From the NCBI GenBank assembly GCA_036365455.1, contig JAWQUS010000008.1, positions 25,803,501 through 25,867,500 of the forward strand: a DNA stretch of 64,000 nt, in the 5' to 3' direction. This document shows positions 12,497 through 23,229 of the stretch, piece after piece. Positions within the stretch are counted from its first letter, which is position 1; every line of letters begins with the position of its first letter. Below the pieces are notes generated by a model. That model was given only the letters and a program-made list of their open reading frames with translations. It was not told the DNA's origin and did not search any database. The position numbers were made by a program, and so were the translations under genes. This DNA is from Macrosoma leucophasiata (taxonomy: Eukaryota > Arthropoda > Insecta > Lepidoptera > Hedylidae).

Positions 12497-12797
12497 TCAA
12501 GTAAAACGATATTTCGTATTTATTTAAGCAGCGTCAAAGTTAGTATAATATCAAGTATAATATGTAAGTATCAAGTATATAAGTTATCAAGTATAATATG
12601 CCATTCAAGTGAGTTACAGTCAAGTTAATCGAGTAAAGCGATGGCTACTTTACCAGAACATTTACAATGAAGTTTTGGAGGCAACCTGAAAGGTCGTGTT
12701 TTCGCACTGTTATTCTATTTCACCATACACGGGCACTGTAATAAGCCTATATCAAACAAAATGCCACCAAATTTATTCAATATAACTTAAAAATAAT

Positions 12798-12930
12798 TGT
12801 TTTTTATATTATTTCGCATTAACACATGCTTGTGAAAAATTTTATTTTAAAGAAAAATGGAAAGAAAAATTTGACTTCAGGCGACAACAACAAGCAAGTG
12901 TTAATGCGAAATAATATAAAAAAAAATTAT
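12798..12930. repeat. Foldback repeat with TTTCGCATTAACAC ends
   Basis: The left arm (about 12801-12832, TATTATTTCGCATTAACAC) and right arm (about 12893-12926, GTGTTAATGCGAAATAATA) are inverted. The interior contains AAATGGAAAGAAAAATTTGA and GACTTCAGGCG, the same boundary that flanks the tRNA-like units at 13081, 23141 and 33100. Confidence 0.75.
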
Positions 12931-13080
12931 TAAGGGTAAAAGCGACTTCTTTACGATATTCAATAAACTGAAAAGTCTATTATATCGGTTGCCTAACTAG
13001 CATAGTTGGCAATAGATGGCGCTGCTGCTACCATAAAGCAATGCAATAAATGTGAAGGAAAGATTTGACAAATCGGGCAG

Positions 13081-13156
13081 GACTTCAGTAGCTCAATTGG
13101 AAGAGCGGCTGGACTAGATTCCCAGTAGGCCGCAAGTTCGAGTCTCGCCTGAAGTC
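13081..13156 (+). pseudogene. tRNA-like sequence within a foldback repeat
   Basis: This 76-nt segment has a complementary acceptor-like pair (GACTTCAG / CTGAAGTC), a D-arm-like GCTC-AATTGGAA-GAGC, and a B-box-like GTTCGAGTCTC. The anticodon arm is irregular (a 9-nt loop, or a mismatched stem) and the T stem has an A-C mismatch, so I do not call a functional tRNA. The same unit occurs truncated or inverted at 23141-23225 and twice, in opposite orientations, at 33100-33300. This points to a tRNA-derived mobile repeat rather than a host tRNA gene. Confidence 0.7.
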
Positions 13157-14468
13157 AAATTTTTCTTTCCATTTTTCTTTAAAATAAAATAACTTAAAAA
13201 TACACCAAGAAAATGAAATAAAATAAGAGCACCATACACCTCTTTCAAGGTTCCCGCCAAAACTGGCGCAATTACATTAACTTCATCGATACCGCGCTTT
13301 TTACTTTTTAATTTCCTAACAAGCGGTTGCACGGCTCCCACAAATCCAAAATCTGAGGGTACGTTCGAATTTCGAAACATAGATAATAAATAACCAGAGT
13401 GTTAACACAGAGTAGTTAGCAACTGTACCGAACAAGTATCAAACACGACTTCTTTAAATTTTATAATATTAGTAGGTAATTAAGAACGAAATATTTATAA
13501 TTAAATACCTTAAATATATGTATATTATTATAATATAAAAACCTGTGACCCTAGATTATTAACTTTTTTGTTAACTCTATTTTTTGCGTTGGGTGACGTC
13601 ACGCAGCTGTTCTTGTGACAAGCTCCGTTGCAATATCAACGTGCGGAGTGCGGAGTGCGGAGCGTGTCGTAGCGGCTGACCAATCAAATTTATTTTTCAA
13701 AGTTTAAAAACTTTTGAATGATCCCGAAATGTTTTCCTGACGCGATTTGGCTATTTTTAAGTTGTTAACAGGAAAAGTAATAATTCACGTTCCATTTTTA
13801 TATAACACTAGCTGTTGTAAAGTACCAAAAATCCCACACAAATTTTAACCTCAATTCCATACAAACAATACCCCTCCATTTTGCCACTTTAGGGGAAAAT
13901 TTTGTCCATTTCACTTAAACAGATAATTTTTACTATTCCTAATCATGAGCCTGTATACCAATTTTTATACTGTTGCATATTTTACCACTTCATTTTCCCC
14001 CTTTAGGAGAGAATTTGTCCATTTCGTCTACACAGATCATTTTTCATTGTAATCCAAAACCTTTAATCCTGTTTATGTATAGTCCTTTAAATTTTTAGTA
14101 TCTATAAAAATCCTTTCTTATACATCATGAAAGGAACCCTTGTACCAAATTTTAAGACTCTAGGAACAGTAGTTTCATATAACACTTTCGTATACAATTA
14201 CAAAATCAAAAGCAAATAAATAATCAATGTAGAAGCAACCGCCCAATTCAGAGTGTAGGTAGCGCGGCCGCTGCCTCGACTTAAGTGCAGATCAAGAAGA
14301 CAGCGTTAGCGCGTTTTTAAAAAGCTTGTGGCCCCATTTATCAAAGGCCATGGGTAACACTGCTTCTTATCTTTTGCCTAGAGTATTAATATTTGTTTCA
14401 TTTATAGGTATTGCTTTATCTATTTCTTTTTGTACCAAGGAGCCTGTTCACTCAACCTTGAAAATAAC

Positions 14469-14705
14469 GGTAAGTCCCATACCAATTTCCATTACCCATT
14501 TTTAGGGGTTTGGGGGAAGATTAAAAAAAATATATTGATGCAAGTATTTTTCGTATACATATAACAAAAGAGTCTGCAAACCTGAAAATTGGTTTGCAGA
14601 CTCTTTTGTTATATGTATACGAAAAATACTTGCATCAATATATTTTTTTCAATCTTCCCCCAAACCCCTAAAAATGGGTAATGGAAATTGGTATGGGACT
14701 TACCG
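14469..14705. repeat. Large near-perfect palindrome (~114-bp arms)
   Basis: Arms of about 114 bp (14469-14582 and 14591-14705) are separated by the 8-nt spacer TGAAAATT. I see essentially one difference, in an A/T run near the outer third. The sequence is a duplicated, inverted module of the surrounding repeat. It is strongly cruciform- or hairpin-prone. Confidence 0.92.
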
Positions 14706-15105
14706 CCTTAAAAGCTGACAAAATACCCGTACAAACTATCACCTCCTCTCTTAGAGGGTCGGGGGAAGAGGCCTGAATTCCAAAAAAAAAACAATATTAA
14801 GCAAACGTTGTTTTTTTTTTAGTAACAAAGAGTCCGCATACCTATTTTTGGCTTTCAAGCTTGAACACTGCGTTAAGCCCAATACCGCCAAATTTCACCC
14901 CCTGTTTAAAAGAAATGGGGGTAGATTTCTAAAAAAAAAAAAAAAATATGTTCGTATTGTTTGTTAAGCTCAAAGAGTTCACATACCGAGTTTTAACTTT
15001 CTACCTTGAAAATTGTGGAATGCTCTATACAAATTTCCACCCCTTATTTTAGGGGGGTGGAGGATTAGAGGGAAACAAAAAGTAGTCTATGTTCTTTCTC
15101 AAAGT

Positions 15106-15279
15106 TAGTTTTAGTTTTATCTTAGTGATATTCTTGACTTTACATATATTTTTTATCTTGTTTGACATGTATATCAATTGTTGTTCACTTTAATTTATTT
15201 TGTTTGTTTTTGACGTGTCATAAGAGGTGCCTGTCACCCTAAATGAATAAATGAGTTTCTGATTCTGATTCTGATTCTG
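15106..15279 (+). mobile_element. Retroelement 3' tail inserted in the modular repeat, TSD AAAGT
   Basis: A 174-bp piece ending in AATAAATGAGTTTCTGATTC and (TTCTGA)n interrupts the modular repeat exactly between CTTTCTCAAAGT and AAAGTCAACTC. AAAGT is duplicated at 15101-15105 and 15280-15284. The uninterrupted site is seen in copy 1 near 3725. Relatives in minus orientation lie at 43315-43500 and 45981-46100. It is probably a 5'-truncated LINE 3' end. Confidence 0.85.
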
Positions 15280-15439
15280 AAAGTCAACTCTATCTCTGTA
15301 TCAAATTTCATCAAAATCGGTTCACTCGTTTGGACGTGAAAAGGTAACAGACAGACGGACAGACAGTTACTTTCACATTTATAATATTAATAAAATAGGG
15401 ATAATTGATATGATGAATTGAATGTTAAATAGAAACACG

Positions 15440-15570
15440 CGGCGCGGCCGCGGGCGGTCGGCGGCGCCTGCTCCGTGCCCACGCACACACGCACAAACGC
15501 GCACACGCGCGCACGCGCACACGCGCCGGGACACGGCTACGTAGTGCTACGCGCTACGGCTACGGCTACG
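15440..15570. other. GC-rich patch with alternating purine-pyrimidine tract
   Basis: 15441-15480 is a GC-rich stretch with a NotI-like GCGGCCGC core. 15481-15527 is an alternating CA/CG tract, which is potentially Z-DNA-forming. CTACGCGCTACGGCTACGG follows at about 15547. No coding frame or motif is recognised. Confidence 0.6.
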
Positions 15571-16052
15571 ACTTTGCATACACACAGCTACGCGATTGCA
15601 ACCCTTTACCGTTGTATTATAATATATCATTATTCAATTAATACTGTATTTAATTTTACATATTAAGTGGAGATTATTTTGGATCGGTTGAAAATATTCA
15701 ATTTCTTTTGAATATATCCGTCAACGAATCATACCGAGATCATTAAAAAAAATCTCCAAAATAATATGATGATTTCTAATGATAACATTGTTAAATAATT
15801 CATATTTTACTTTTAAAAAGCGAGTATATACATATTTGTAATATACTTGATAATTTTGATGACTAAATTGTTATTCTAGTTCTGCATACACATGGCTACT
15901 TTTTCAATCCACTTTAGCGATGCACTAAGCCGAGGTCCCAACCGGCGGCCGGAGTCTCCCTTAGGAAATTGCCTTAATAATGGCTGAAAGCGTTTCGCGT
16001 TCGCCACTCGTGCGGTGAAGGCGGATCAAAACTCTACATAAAAATTAAATAG

Positions 16053-16266
16053 AAATTAAATATTGACATCTCCGGACACATAACCAAACTCCGAGCTACT
16101 GGGAGACTTCCAAAAATGGAAAAATCCCAATAAAACCAGAGATAAAAGATTTTACACCGTTATATCTCTAATCAACTGAAATAGTCCCCGACCCCGGCAT
16201 CGAACTCAGGCTGGGGGCATAGTGGTAGTGGCCTGCTACCACCAGGCTACTGAGGCAGTTACTGGA
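16053..16266 (-). repeat. tRNA-derived SINE, minus orientation
   Basis: On the minus strand it reads CTCAGTAGCCTGGTGGTAGC (tRNA-like head with an A-box-like segment), then GAGTTCGATGCC (B-box-like), then a body with ATCTCTGGTTTTATTGGGAT. The body is shared with 246-545, and the head is shared with 18615-18700. Confidence 0.7.
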
Positions 16267-16475
16267 GAGGAAAAATATAATATTACCATATGTATAATGG
16301 TATGTTCCGTAGTTTACTGAAAATGAATAAGGTTGTACGGAATACACGAAATATTATAATAGCCCAATAAGTCGATAAGCTGAAAAATGTGTTCCAATTA
16401 TTCTGCGTTCAAAAGACAGCAACGCGTCCACGCGACGCGCGCCCTTTACAACGTGCGTGTCGGTCCACACTGCTC

Positions 16476-16512
16476 TGTCCACTGTCCACTGTCCACTGTC
16501 CACTGTCCATGT
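16476..16512. repeat. 7-mer tandem repeat (TCCACTG)n
   Basis: About five direct copies of TCCACTG. The small overlapping open frames here come from the repeat. Confidence 0.9.
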
Positions 16513-16737
16513 ACACACACACGCTTCTTTATTTATTATTGCAATACGATCCCTGGTTTTTCCGTTTTTTGATTCAGATTTTCAAATTTGTAAGATACAT
16601 AATAGGTGCGATGTCTTTAGTCGTTCAATTCATTTATTTCTGTAATTATAGACAAGTATTTTAATACGCTTACCCTCACAGCTCTTCCACATTAGGTAAA
16701 TATTATATAAACCTGTGTCGTAGATGCCGTTGTACAC

Positions 16738-16892
16738 AAACAACCCATACAGAAACACCCAGACCCGAAACAAATATCTGTAGGCCTTACAAATATTTGT
16801 TCTGGTGCGGGGATCGAACTCGTGACCCTTCGAATCAAACGGTGGTTTCGCACCGCTGGACTAATCGGGTCGTCAAATCATATTTATTCAGA
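16738..16892 (-). repeat. tRNA-derived SINE, minus orientation
   Basis: On the minus strand it reads GACCCGATTAGTCCAGCGGT (A-box region), then GAGTTCGATCCCCGCACCAG (B box), then an ACAAATATTTGT body. The plus-strand copy at 20812-20995 shares the tRNA-like head and the ACAAATATTTGT word. It looks like an RNA polymerase III-type retroposon. Confidence 0.7.
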
Positions 16893-17199
16893 TTTCAACG
16901 TGTCACAGTCTACATTTATGATACACAACAAACATACATAAAAATGCAAGATGGAAGGATTAAGAAAAATAAATTACACTATTAGTTAACTCTAACTTAG
17001 TTTTCGTGACTGGCGTCCTGTACAGTACAGGAGTTATCTAAACAGTATGTATAAAAATAGCGGTCAATAATCATCCAGTGTCATTTCCCATTAGGGCTAA
17101 GAGTCGTTGAATTGATTGCTTAATTTTTCATTTACGCAAATGGCTACTGCGGAACAACGATCACCATTGGATTTTTCAAACCTTCAGGGACGTTCTTTA

Positions 17200-17500
17200 T
17201 ACTATAGGTCATGCAGCATTATGTTTGGTACGTTTGGTTAAGTCGATATGATGATGAAAAGGTGAGTGATGAGCGAGGCGATGGCGGAGGCTAGGGCGCG
17301 CGGCGCGCGTGGCTGCGGTGGATGCGGGGTGATGCGGGGTGATGCGGGGGAGCAGCGCGGGGGCGGAGCGGCGGACGGCGAGCGCACGTGTCCTGCGAGC
17401 GTGCCGGGCGGCGCACGCTCGCCGCCACGTGCGCTCGCCGCGTACGCTCGCCGCCGCTCGGCAATCCCGCGTCGCATCGGGCCTAGATCGGACGTGTCCG
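17200..17500. promoter_or_regulatory. GC-rich island upstream of candidate exon
   Basis: A CpG-rich patch with direct repeats of GGGGTGATGC (17325-17355) and GCGCTCGCCGCGTACGCTCG-like repeats (17400-17460). It contrasts sharply with the AT-rich flanks. It could be a promoter region or part of the exon. Confidence 0.4.
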
Positions 17501-17731
17501 CGTACACAGCAGCCATCACGATTGAGCTGGCCATAGAGGAGGTAGGCGCGCGTGTCCGCTGCTGGACGCCGCGCCGGCTGGACCGGCACGGGTACATCGA
17601 CATGGCGGTGGACGCGGCGGTGACCTGGGAGGCGAGCGTGCCGCACCCGCAACCCGAACTCTGCTTCTTGCCGCCGCCGACGCCGCTGCGACCGCCGCCG
17701 CCGCGCATCCTGCACCGCCACCTCGCCACAG
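17269..17731 (+). CDS. Candidate coding exon (unidentified protein), ends at phase-1 donor
   Basis: An open frame from ATG 17269 (or the better-context ATG 17281) runs to a splice-donor-like ACAG|GTACGA at 17731/17732. An in-frame TGA at 17263 closes it upstream. In its last 80 codons (17491-17730) about 70 third positions are G or C, exceeding the first and second positions, as expected for real coding sequence in GC-rich lepidopteran exons. The residues there are also protein-like, with ITIELAIEEVG, RLDRHGYIDMAVD, VTWEASVPHPQPELCF, then a Pro-rich stretch. The minus strand shares the wobble phase and also stays open, but its translation is more repetitive. The exon could start at either ATG or at an internal acceptor. 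I recognise no family, and the call rests on codon bias and donor only. Confidence 0.45.
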
Positions 17732-18462
17732 GTACGACCGCCGCTCCTCACCTGGCCCTCAGGAGACGTCTCCTCATACACCACATGACCACCGCTTTGA
17801 GGAGGAAGAGGCGAACCTACTCGTATGACGCCCCGCGCGATACCATATGTAAACATAAATATTTTACTGTTGTTTCATGGTTCTCTAACGTAGTGAGAAT
17901 TGCGACCGCGCGTTTTTATTCAGTTTAGTGGAACCATCGACCATAAAGACTCAGAATGTTTGAACAATTATATACAATTCGTTATGTCAACTGCCTGAAA
18001 GCAGACGAAGTGTGACATTGCGTTCTAATTTTGAAAATCATAATACATAATATTTCAAAATGTTTTATCGAACTATGGCAAAGTGTATGATCTGCTGAGG
18101 AAATCGGGCTATATTAATAAATAGGTTTTAACTGTCAAGTAATATGCGAGTTTGATTATAAAAATAAACTCGCCGATAGAGGTAAATATAAAGTAAGTCG
18201 TAAACCGAATACTCGTCAATGCAAATAAATCTTGTGCGAAATGCCGTGAATAAATTACACTGTCCTGCAACGGAAACCAGACTTGACACGTGCTAGTTCT
18301 TAACAACTTAGTTTTAACACAAGGTTACTAGAGAAAGAAAGAAAGAAGTCACTTAAGGAAATCTGGTAAAGAAGGATGTGAAATGTATAACTTTAACTCT
18401 AACACATACCGTGGTGCAACCCAGACTTACATAAAATGTGCATACATAACGATAGTAGATGG

Positions 18463-18595
18463 TAATCTATCTGAACGGAACACGATATTGCTGAACTACC
18501 ATTTGACGGCAGATAGATTAGGTAATGCGGTGGTGCCTACACCCTCGAGCGCCTTCACTACAAGTCTACAACTCTACCACCAGTAATATACGTAT
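18463..18595 (+). repeat. Family A repeat, 3' part
   Basis: Contains GGAACACGATATTGCTGAAC, GGCAGATAGATTAGGTAATG and a CTCTACCACCAG end. It is a truncated copy. Confidence 0.75.
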
Positions 18596-18614
18596 AGTAA
18601 AATGTCCCTTAATT

Positions 18615-18700
18615 GATCTACCTCAGTAGTCTAGTAGTGCCCTAGCAGGCCACTACTAGTACGTCGGGGTCCGGGGTTCAAAGGTAAATGCACCTAACTG
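18615..18700 (+). repeat. tRNA-derived SINE head
   Basis: CCTCAGTAGTCTAGTAGTGC and GTCCGGGGTTCAAAGG resemble the head of the SINE at 16053-16266. CTAGTAGTG and CACTACTAG within it are inverted repeats. The body is missing. Confidence 0.5.
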
Positions 18701-18767
18701 CTAAATTACCACTTCTTTAAAAGACTGTCTCAAGAATACAAAGAACATATTATCCTGATATATAAAA

Positions 18768-19715
18768 TACTACTTGTTGCTTGCGGCTTCGCCTGCGTGA
18801 ATGTCATAATTATTATAAATAATTCAAATTTTATGATCCCGTGGCAATGTCCTAATCAAGTTCACGTTGCGTACCTATATGTAGAGTACTAATAGTATTA
18901 TTTACGTCTATACCTTTACAAATCCCTATTTAATTTTAACGCTTTATAAAAGTTTTGAGTCAATTGTGACCAAATACTGAAGCACGTATTTTTTATTCCT
19001 AACAGAAAGACGACATCATATCTCAAGTACAACTTGGAAACTACCAAAAATCTCACACATGTTAAACTCAATTCCATACAAACAATACCTCTCCATTTTA
19101 CCACTTTAGAATTTTGTCCATTTCACCTAAACAGATCATTTTTACTGTTCCTAATCATGATCCTGTATACCAATTATTATTAGGGAAATTTTCCATACAA
19201 TTTTTTTTACTTCATTTTTCCCCTTTAAGTGATAATTTGTCTATTTCGTCTACACAGTTCATTTTTAATTGTTATTTATAACCTTTACACCTATTTTCAT
19301 AAAGTCCAATTCAAATTTTTTACCCCTCTGTAATTAATGAGGAATTTCCTTATAAACTTTATACCCCTATCTTGTTTTCTTTAGTTACAAAGAGTCCGCA
19401 TACCAAGTTTTGGCTTTATACCTTGAATACTGCGGAAAGTCCAATTCAAAATTTTAACCCCTCTATTAAGGGCAAGGGGCAGATGTCCAAAAAAATGCTG
19501 TACGAACTATTTGTTACGTGTGGAATGCTCTCTAAAAATGACTTCACTCAATTTGTGAGGAGTGGGGATATCCCCACCCTTATACAATATATAATACGAA
19601 AAGTATTCCACCTCTTCCAGTATCTCTACATAAAGAAAAAAATCACATCAATCCGTTGCTCCGTTTTGACGTTAAAGTCGGACAAACAAACACACTTTCA
19701 CATTTATAATATTAG
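18768..19715 (+). repeat. Long modular repeat, copy 3
   Basis: The head TTGCGGCTTCGCCTGCGTG and the shared text (GCAATGTCCTAATCAAGTTC, CACTTTAGAATTTTGTCCAT, TACACAGTTCATTTTTAATT) match copy 1. It has fewer GGAATGCTC modules and a degraded tail ending CATTTATAATATTAGTATTG. It is the most diverged of the three copies. Confidence 0.7.
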
Positions 19716-19919
19716 TATTGATGTGGATGGATATATCCAGCATAAGCTTCGCTCTCGGGGTTTGTGACGAGAGTTGGGCCTATGGAGGCCTGAAGTGTCG
19801 AAATGTGCGCGATCAAGTATATGTTTACCCTGCGCCGGCGCCAGGTACAGGAAAATATAATCCGCTTATTAGCATATAAACTGTATTCAAAGTTAAAGAA
19901 ACCTGATAAAAACATTGAT

Positions 19920-20800
19920 ACGGTCAGTTTATTTTTGTGAATAGTTTAATAGTTAAGTTGATATGAGTACTTGCAAATAGATTCAACATGCTATTAAGAT
20001 AATCCTCGAGCCTTCCTTTCCCGCCGAGTGGAGTGGTCCGAGTGGTCCGAGTGGTCCTTGTTGTCACGCAATAATAACACACATCACTATGGGCTGCAAC
20101 ACTTGGTCGCCTGCTCAAAGCTTTCTTATTTGTTCAAGTGGCCGCAGAGCGCCCAAAATACAGGCTCCGTCTAGTTTGGGGTTCGATAGCAAATCCAGGC
20201 TGAACCAATACTCGCTTTACCACCTTGTTTTAAGTCTGTTATGATTTTTTTTTCTTTTTGGTTGTAATAAGTGATTGATTGAAAAATAGAAGGAAATTAG
20301 AACATTAGACAAAAAAAATCTTCTAGTATGGGTGTCTCACGGCAGCTCTAAAAGGGTGTCCAGCTCAGCATTTGCCAGACTAAAGCTGGCGCTGGTTTTC
20401 AACCGGGCCTCTAACAACTGGGTGATATCAGGAATATCAAGATGCAATATAGTAAATGACCGTTGCATCTTAAGCTCGCCGATGGCGCTGGCCAGGCCAG
20501 TCTGTGTCCGCTTGCATACCCCATTACTTACCATACCACACTACCGAATTTCACATAATATTAGATGTTACGGTGAGTTGAGTTCGATCGAGTACGTATA
20601 GACACAGACAGACAGCACAGTCCCACATGACGTATTAGACACAGTGCGACACAGACCCACGGGCGCCCGCGCCGCATCGCGACCCCCACGCACTTGATCC
20701 AACAACTGTCAAGTTCATTATCAATAACACCGCGCCTTCAATGGGAAACCTTATCGTACAGATGTAATGCTATGTCGCTTTATAAATACTGAAAATCAAT
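19920..20800. other. No gene seen
   Basis: The only notable item is three tandem copies of GAGTGGTCC at 20032-20057. The overlapping opposite-strand frames near 20337-20600 have no codon bias or motif, so I do not call them. Confidence 0.5.
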
Positions 20801-20811
20801 AAAATCGACGA

Positions 20812-20995
20812 CCCAGTGGGTCCGGCGGTGTGTGTTTCGCTTATGCCGAGGCTTACGGGTTCAATCCTCTCTCTGGGACAAATATTTGTGTGAACTACAG
20901 ATGAATTGATGAATCACCCCCGACACAAGTTTGTTCGAATAGGTACCAAGTGTGCAGCTTTGGCTCATATAGTGTTTCATTTATTTTGTCTAATT
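20812..20995 (+). repeat. tRNA-derived SINE, plus orientation
   Basis: GACCCAGTGGGTCCGGCGGT (A-box region), CGGGTTCAATCCTC (B box) and ACAAATATTTGTGTGAACTA correspond in order to the minus copy at 16738-16892. Confidence 0.7.
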
Positions 20996-21147
20996 AATTT
21001 TCGCAGTAAAAATGGTGTTATTATTATGTTAGCTTATGTAACATAGGCAGGGGCAAGGTGGTGGCTTGTGTAAGCTAAAACTTGAGCTATTAACTTGTCC
21101 ACAATTGCTATTGTAGTTTACCTTATAATTTAACACGTGTATGAGAT

Positions 21148-21352
21148 ACTAGCTGTTACCCGCGGCCCGCCCGCTTTTCGCGTAATCTGTGAAAACTCAT
21201 CAAATCATCTCATGGCATCCCACTGGAACAATTTTTCGGGATTAAATAACCCAAGTTACCCCCTACGTGTGTGCCAAATTTCATGAAAATCGGTTCAGTT
21301 GTTTTTGCGTGAAGGAGTAACAGACAAACTATAACATTTATATATGATTATA
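21148..21352 (+). repeat. Short ACTAGCTGTTACCCGCGG-type repeat
   Basis: This short element has the lepidopteran head motif, a middle CTTTTCGCGTAATCTGTGAA, and a tail with TTTCATGAAAATCGGTTCAG and GCGTGAAGGAGTAACAGAC. A second copy follows at 21838-22060. Confidence 0.75.
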
Positions 21353-21837
21353 TTTAAAAAAAATATCGAATTATAATAATATTTTGTTATGAATGTTTAA
21401 AGAGTAACTTATATATTCACTTTTAAGTATCATTGTGAAAGACATGATAGAATCTAATCGAACCCATAGCCAGCCTGTATGAGCACGGCGGCTACATAAT
21501 AGATAATAGGCAAAGGGGCAAGCTGTCCTTTCTGCCATTTATTATTAAATTAAAATATAAAATCTATGAATATCATGCAATTAGTGCCAATGTTATAATA
21601 AAAGGCTCCTTGTCTTTGTAAACAAAGAGTCTCTAGATTTCCAGTCGGATTTTTTCAATGTTGGATAGTGCTCGCTGCGCAGTGCGCACTTACTGTCGAA
21701 TTTTAATTAATACTCTTGATAAAACATTTTAAATTAAAATAATACAATAGGTACATACCTATATAGCATTGTTGTATTTTATTAAAGTCGCAATAAACCA
21801 TACTGTACACTACTGCCACCCAGATATTAGAGAGAAC

Positions 21838-22060
21838 CGCCCGCGCCCGCGTGTAGCTCGCTTTTCGGGTAATCTGTGAAACTCATTAATTAAATCATCT
21901 CATGGGATGCCATGGGAAAAAAACTATCCTATGTGTAAACCCAAGTTGCCCTCTATGTGTATGCCAAATTTCATGAAATTCAATTCCGCAGTTTTGCGTG
22001 AAGGAGTAACAAACAAACAAACAAACATACAAATTACCGCATTTTTAATATTTATATATT
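21838..22060 (+). repeat. Second copy of the 21148 repeat
   Basis: Shares CTTTTCGGGTAATCTGTGAA, CATCTCATGGGATGCCATGG, CCAAATTTCATGAAATTC and GCGTGAAGGAGTAAC with the copy at 21148. It lacks a clean head and ends in an (ACAA)n tract at 22012-22030. Confidence 0.7.
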
Positions 22061-22454
22061 TTTTTTATATATATACGACGTATGTTGTTGGAATTGAATA
22101 TTTGATGTGTCAAATATGTGTATGGTTAATGTTGCATCCATTCCAGACATAAACATTATATTAAGTAATTATCCCATTCAATCAGCTCCCGTTATGGAGG
22201 ACGACATCTTGATGTGTGTAACTTGATCATACTAGTACAATATTTAGTACTTATAGGTTACAGGCGATCTGTGTTATCTAGACTAATGTTGTATTTTTTT
22301 TACCTTTATTTAATTTCCTCTAATAAACTGTTTCCTTTGAGAATGAGTAAAAAACGTTATCTAATATTTTCTGTGTATATAATGAGTCGCGCGGTGAATA
22401 ATGAACATCTCTTAACAACTGTTCCGCTCGTTTAAAGTTGACATGCCTATAGTG

Positions 22455-22665
22455 TAGTGTAGTGCTTAATTCTGACATTGCGGTAGTGTCCGGCCGGCGC
22501 CATCGCCGCGACCTCGCAGGCGCTCCTCTCGCGGCCGCCGGGGACAGCCCTGCAAGTGCAAGGCTGATTGCGCTCGCTCTGATTGCCGACGCTAAGCTTC
22601 CTCGCCACCTTTACTTCCTACCATTCCATATTCAAACATTTCACCAGTTCACTTTCTAAATAGCA
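22455..22665. promoter_or_regulatory. Small GC-rich island
   Basis: CpG-rich sequence (GTGTCCGGCCGGCGCCATCG, CTCGCGGCCGCCGGGGACAG) inside AT-rich DNA. The open frame through it has no protein-like segment beyond Ala/Arg runs, so I read it as a possible regulatory patch, not a gene. Confidence 0.35.
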
Positions 22666-23109
22666 GAGTGCACGGAACAAACTTCTATCATAATACTGCA
22701 AAGTTAACTTTGTTATATTGTATTACAATATTAACTCTCCGTTTTTAATTTGATTGGCCATTTATGACTGTGAACGCAGTTGGTTCTCTTTTTGTACTCG
22801 TATTTTTACAGGTTACAGGGACGGTTGTCATCAAAATGGATGGAAAAAACTATTGGTGCAGTCGAAAGACTTAATGGTAGACATAAAAAAAAATGTGTCC
22901 GGCGTGATGCCCTCATGTCGTGCTGCAGCCCCCAGTGTTGCCACTGTCCCCACCACTCACGGCGAAGCTTATCGGATCCTTTATTGCGTTTCAGTCTTCC
23001 AGCAGCCGTATAAAACAATAATATTATTCTGTTCTTCAAAAGTTCAATATTTGCGTCTGAAGTAAATTGTAATATTTTTATTTTTCGTAATAACATATGC
23101 GAGTGAACT

Positions 23110-23225
23110 TTTGAAAATAAAGAAAATGGAAAAGAAAAATTTGACTTCAGGCAGGAAGCGAACCTGCGACCTCAGGAAAACCGGTAGCTTAGTGGTAAAG
23201 CGGCTGGACTGGTTATTCTGAATAA
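23110..23225 (-). repeat. tRNA-like foldback family, fragment
   Basis: ATGGAAAAGAAAAATTTGAC and GACTTCAGGCAGGAAGCGAA (complement of a B-box half) are followed in plus orientation by GGTAGCTTAGTGGTAAAGCG (A-box half). The opposed halves match the layout at 33075-33365. Confidence 0.65.
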
Positions 23226-23229
23226 AAAT

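Larger units (their letters stand above)
13806..15402 (+). repeat. Long modular repeat, copy 2
   Basis: Same family as 2063-3848, with a CACTAGCTGTTG head. It has lost about 260 bp just after the head. It keeps the shared core (GCGCGGCCGCTGCC near 14260), the TTGTGGAATGCTC modules, and the tail with TTTCATCAAAATCGGTTC and GACA units. Two later events are visible: the large palindrome at 14469-14705 and a 174-bp insertion at 15106-15279. Confidence 0.8.

Noticed and set aside
13081..13156. Functional tRNA gene
   Set aside because: The anticodon arm is irregular and the unit sits in a dispersed foldback repeat with broken copies elsewhere.
17209..17856. Minus-strand 215- and 163-codon frames in the 17 kb island
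   Set aside because: The 163-codon frame shares wobble positions with the plus candidate, so it stays open passively. The 215-codon frame has weak third-position bias. Neither gives motifs. They are not fully excluded.
19924..20118. Minus-strand frame with RTT repeats
   Set aside because: Comes from three tandem GAGTGGTCC units, with no gene context.
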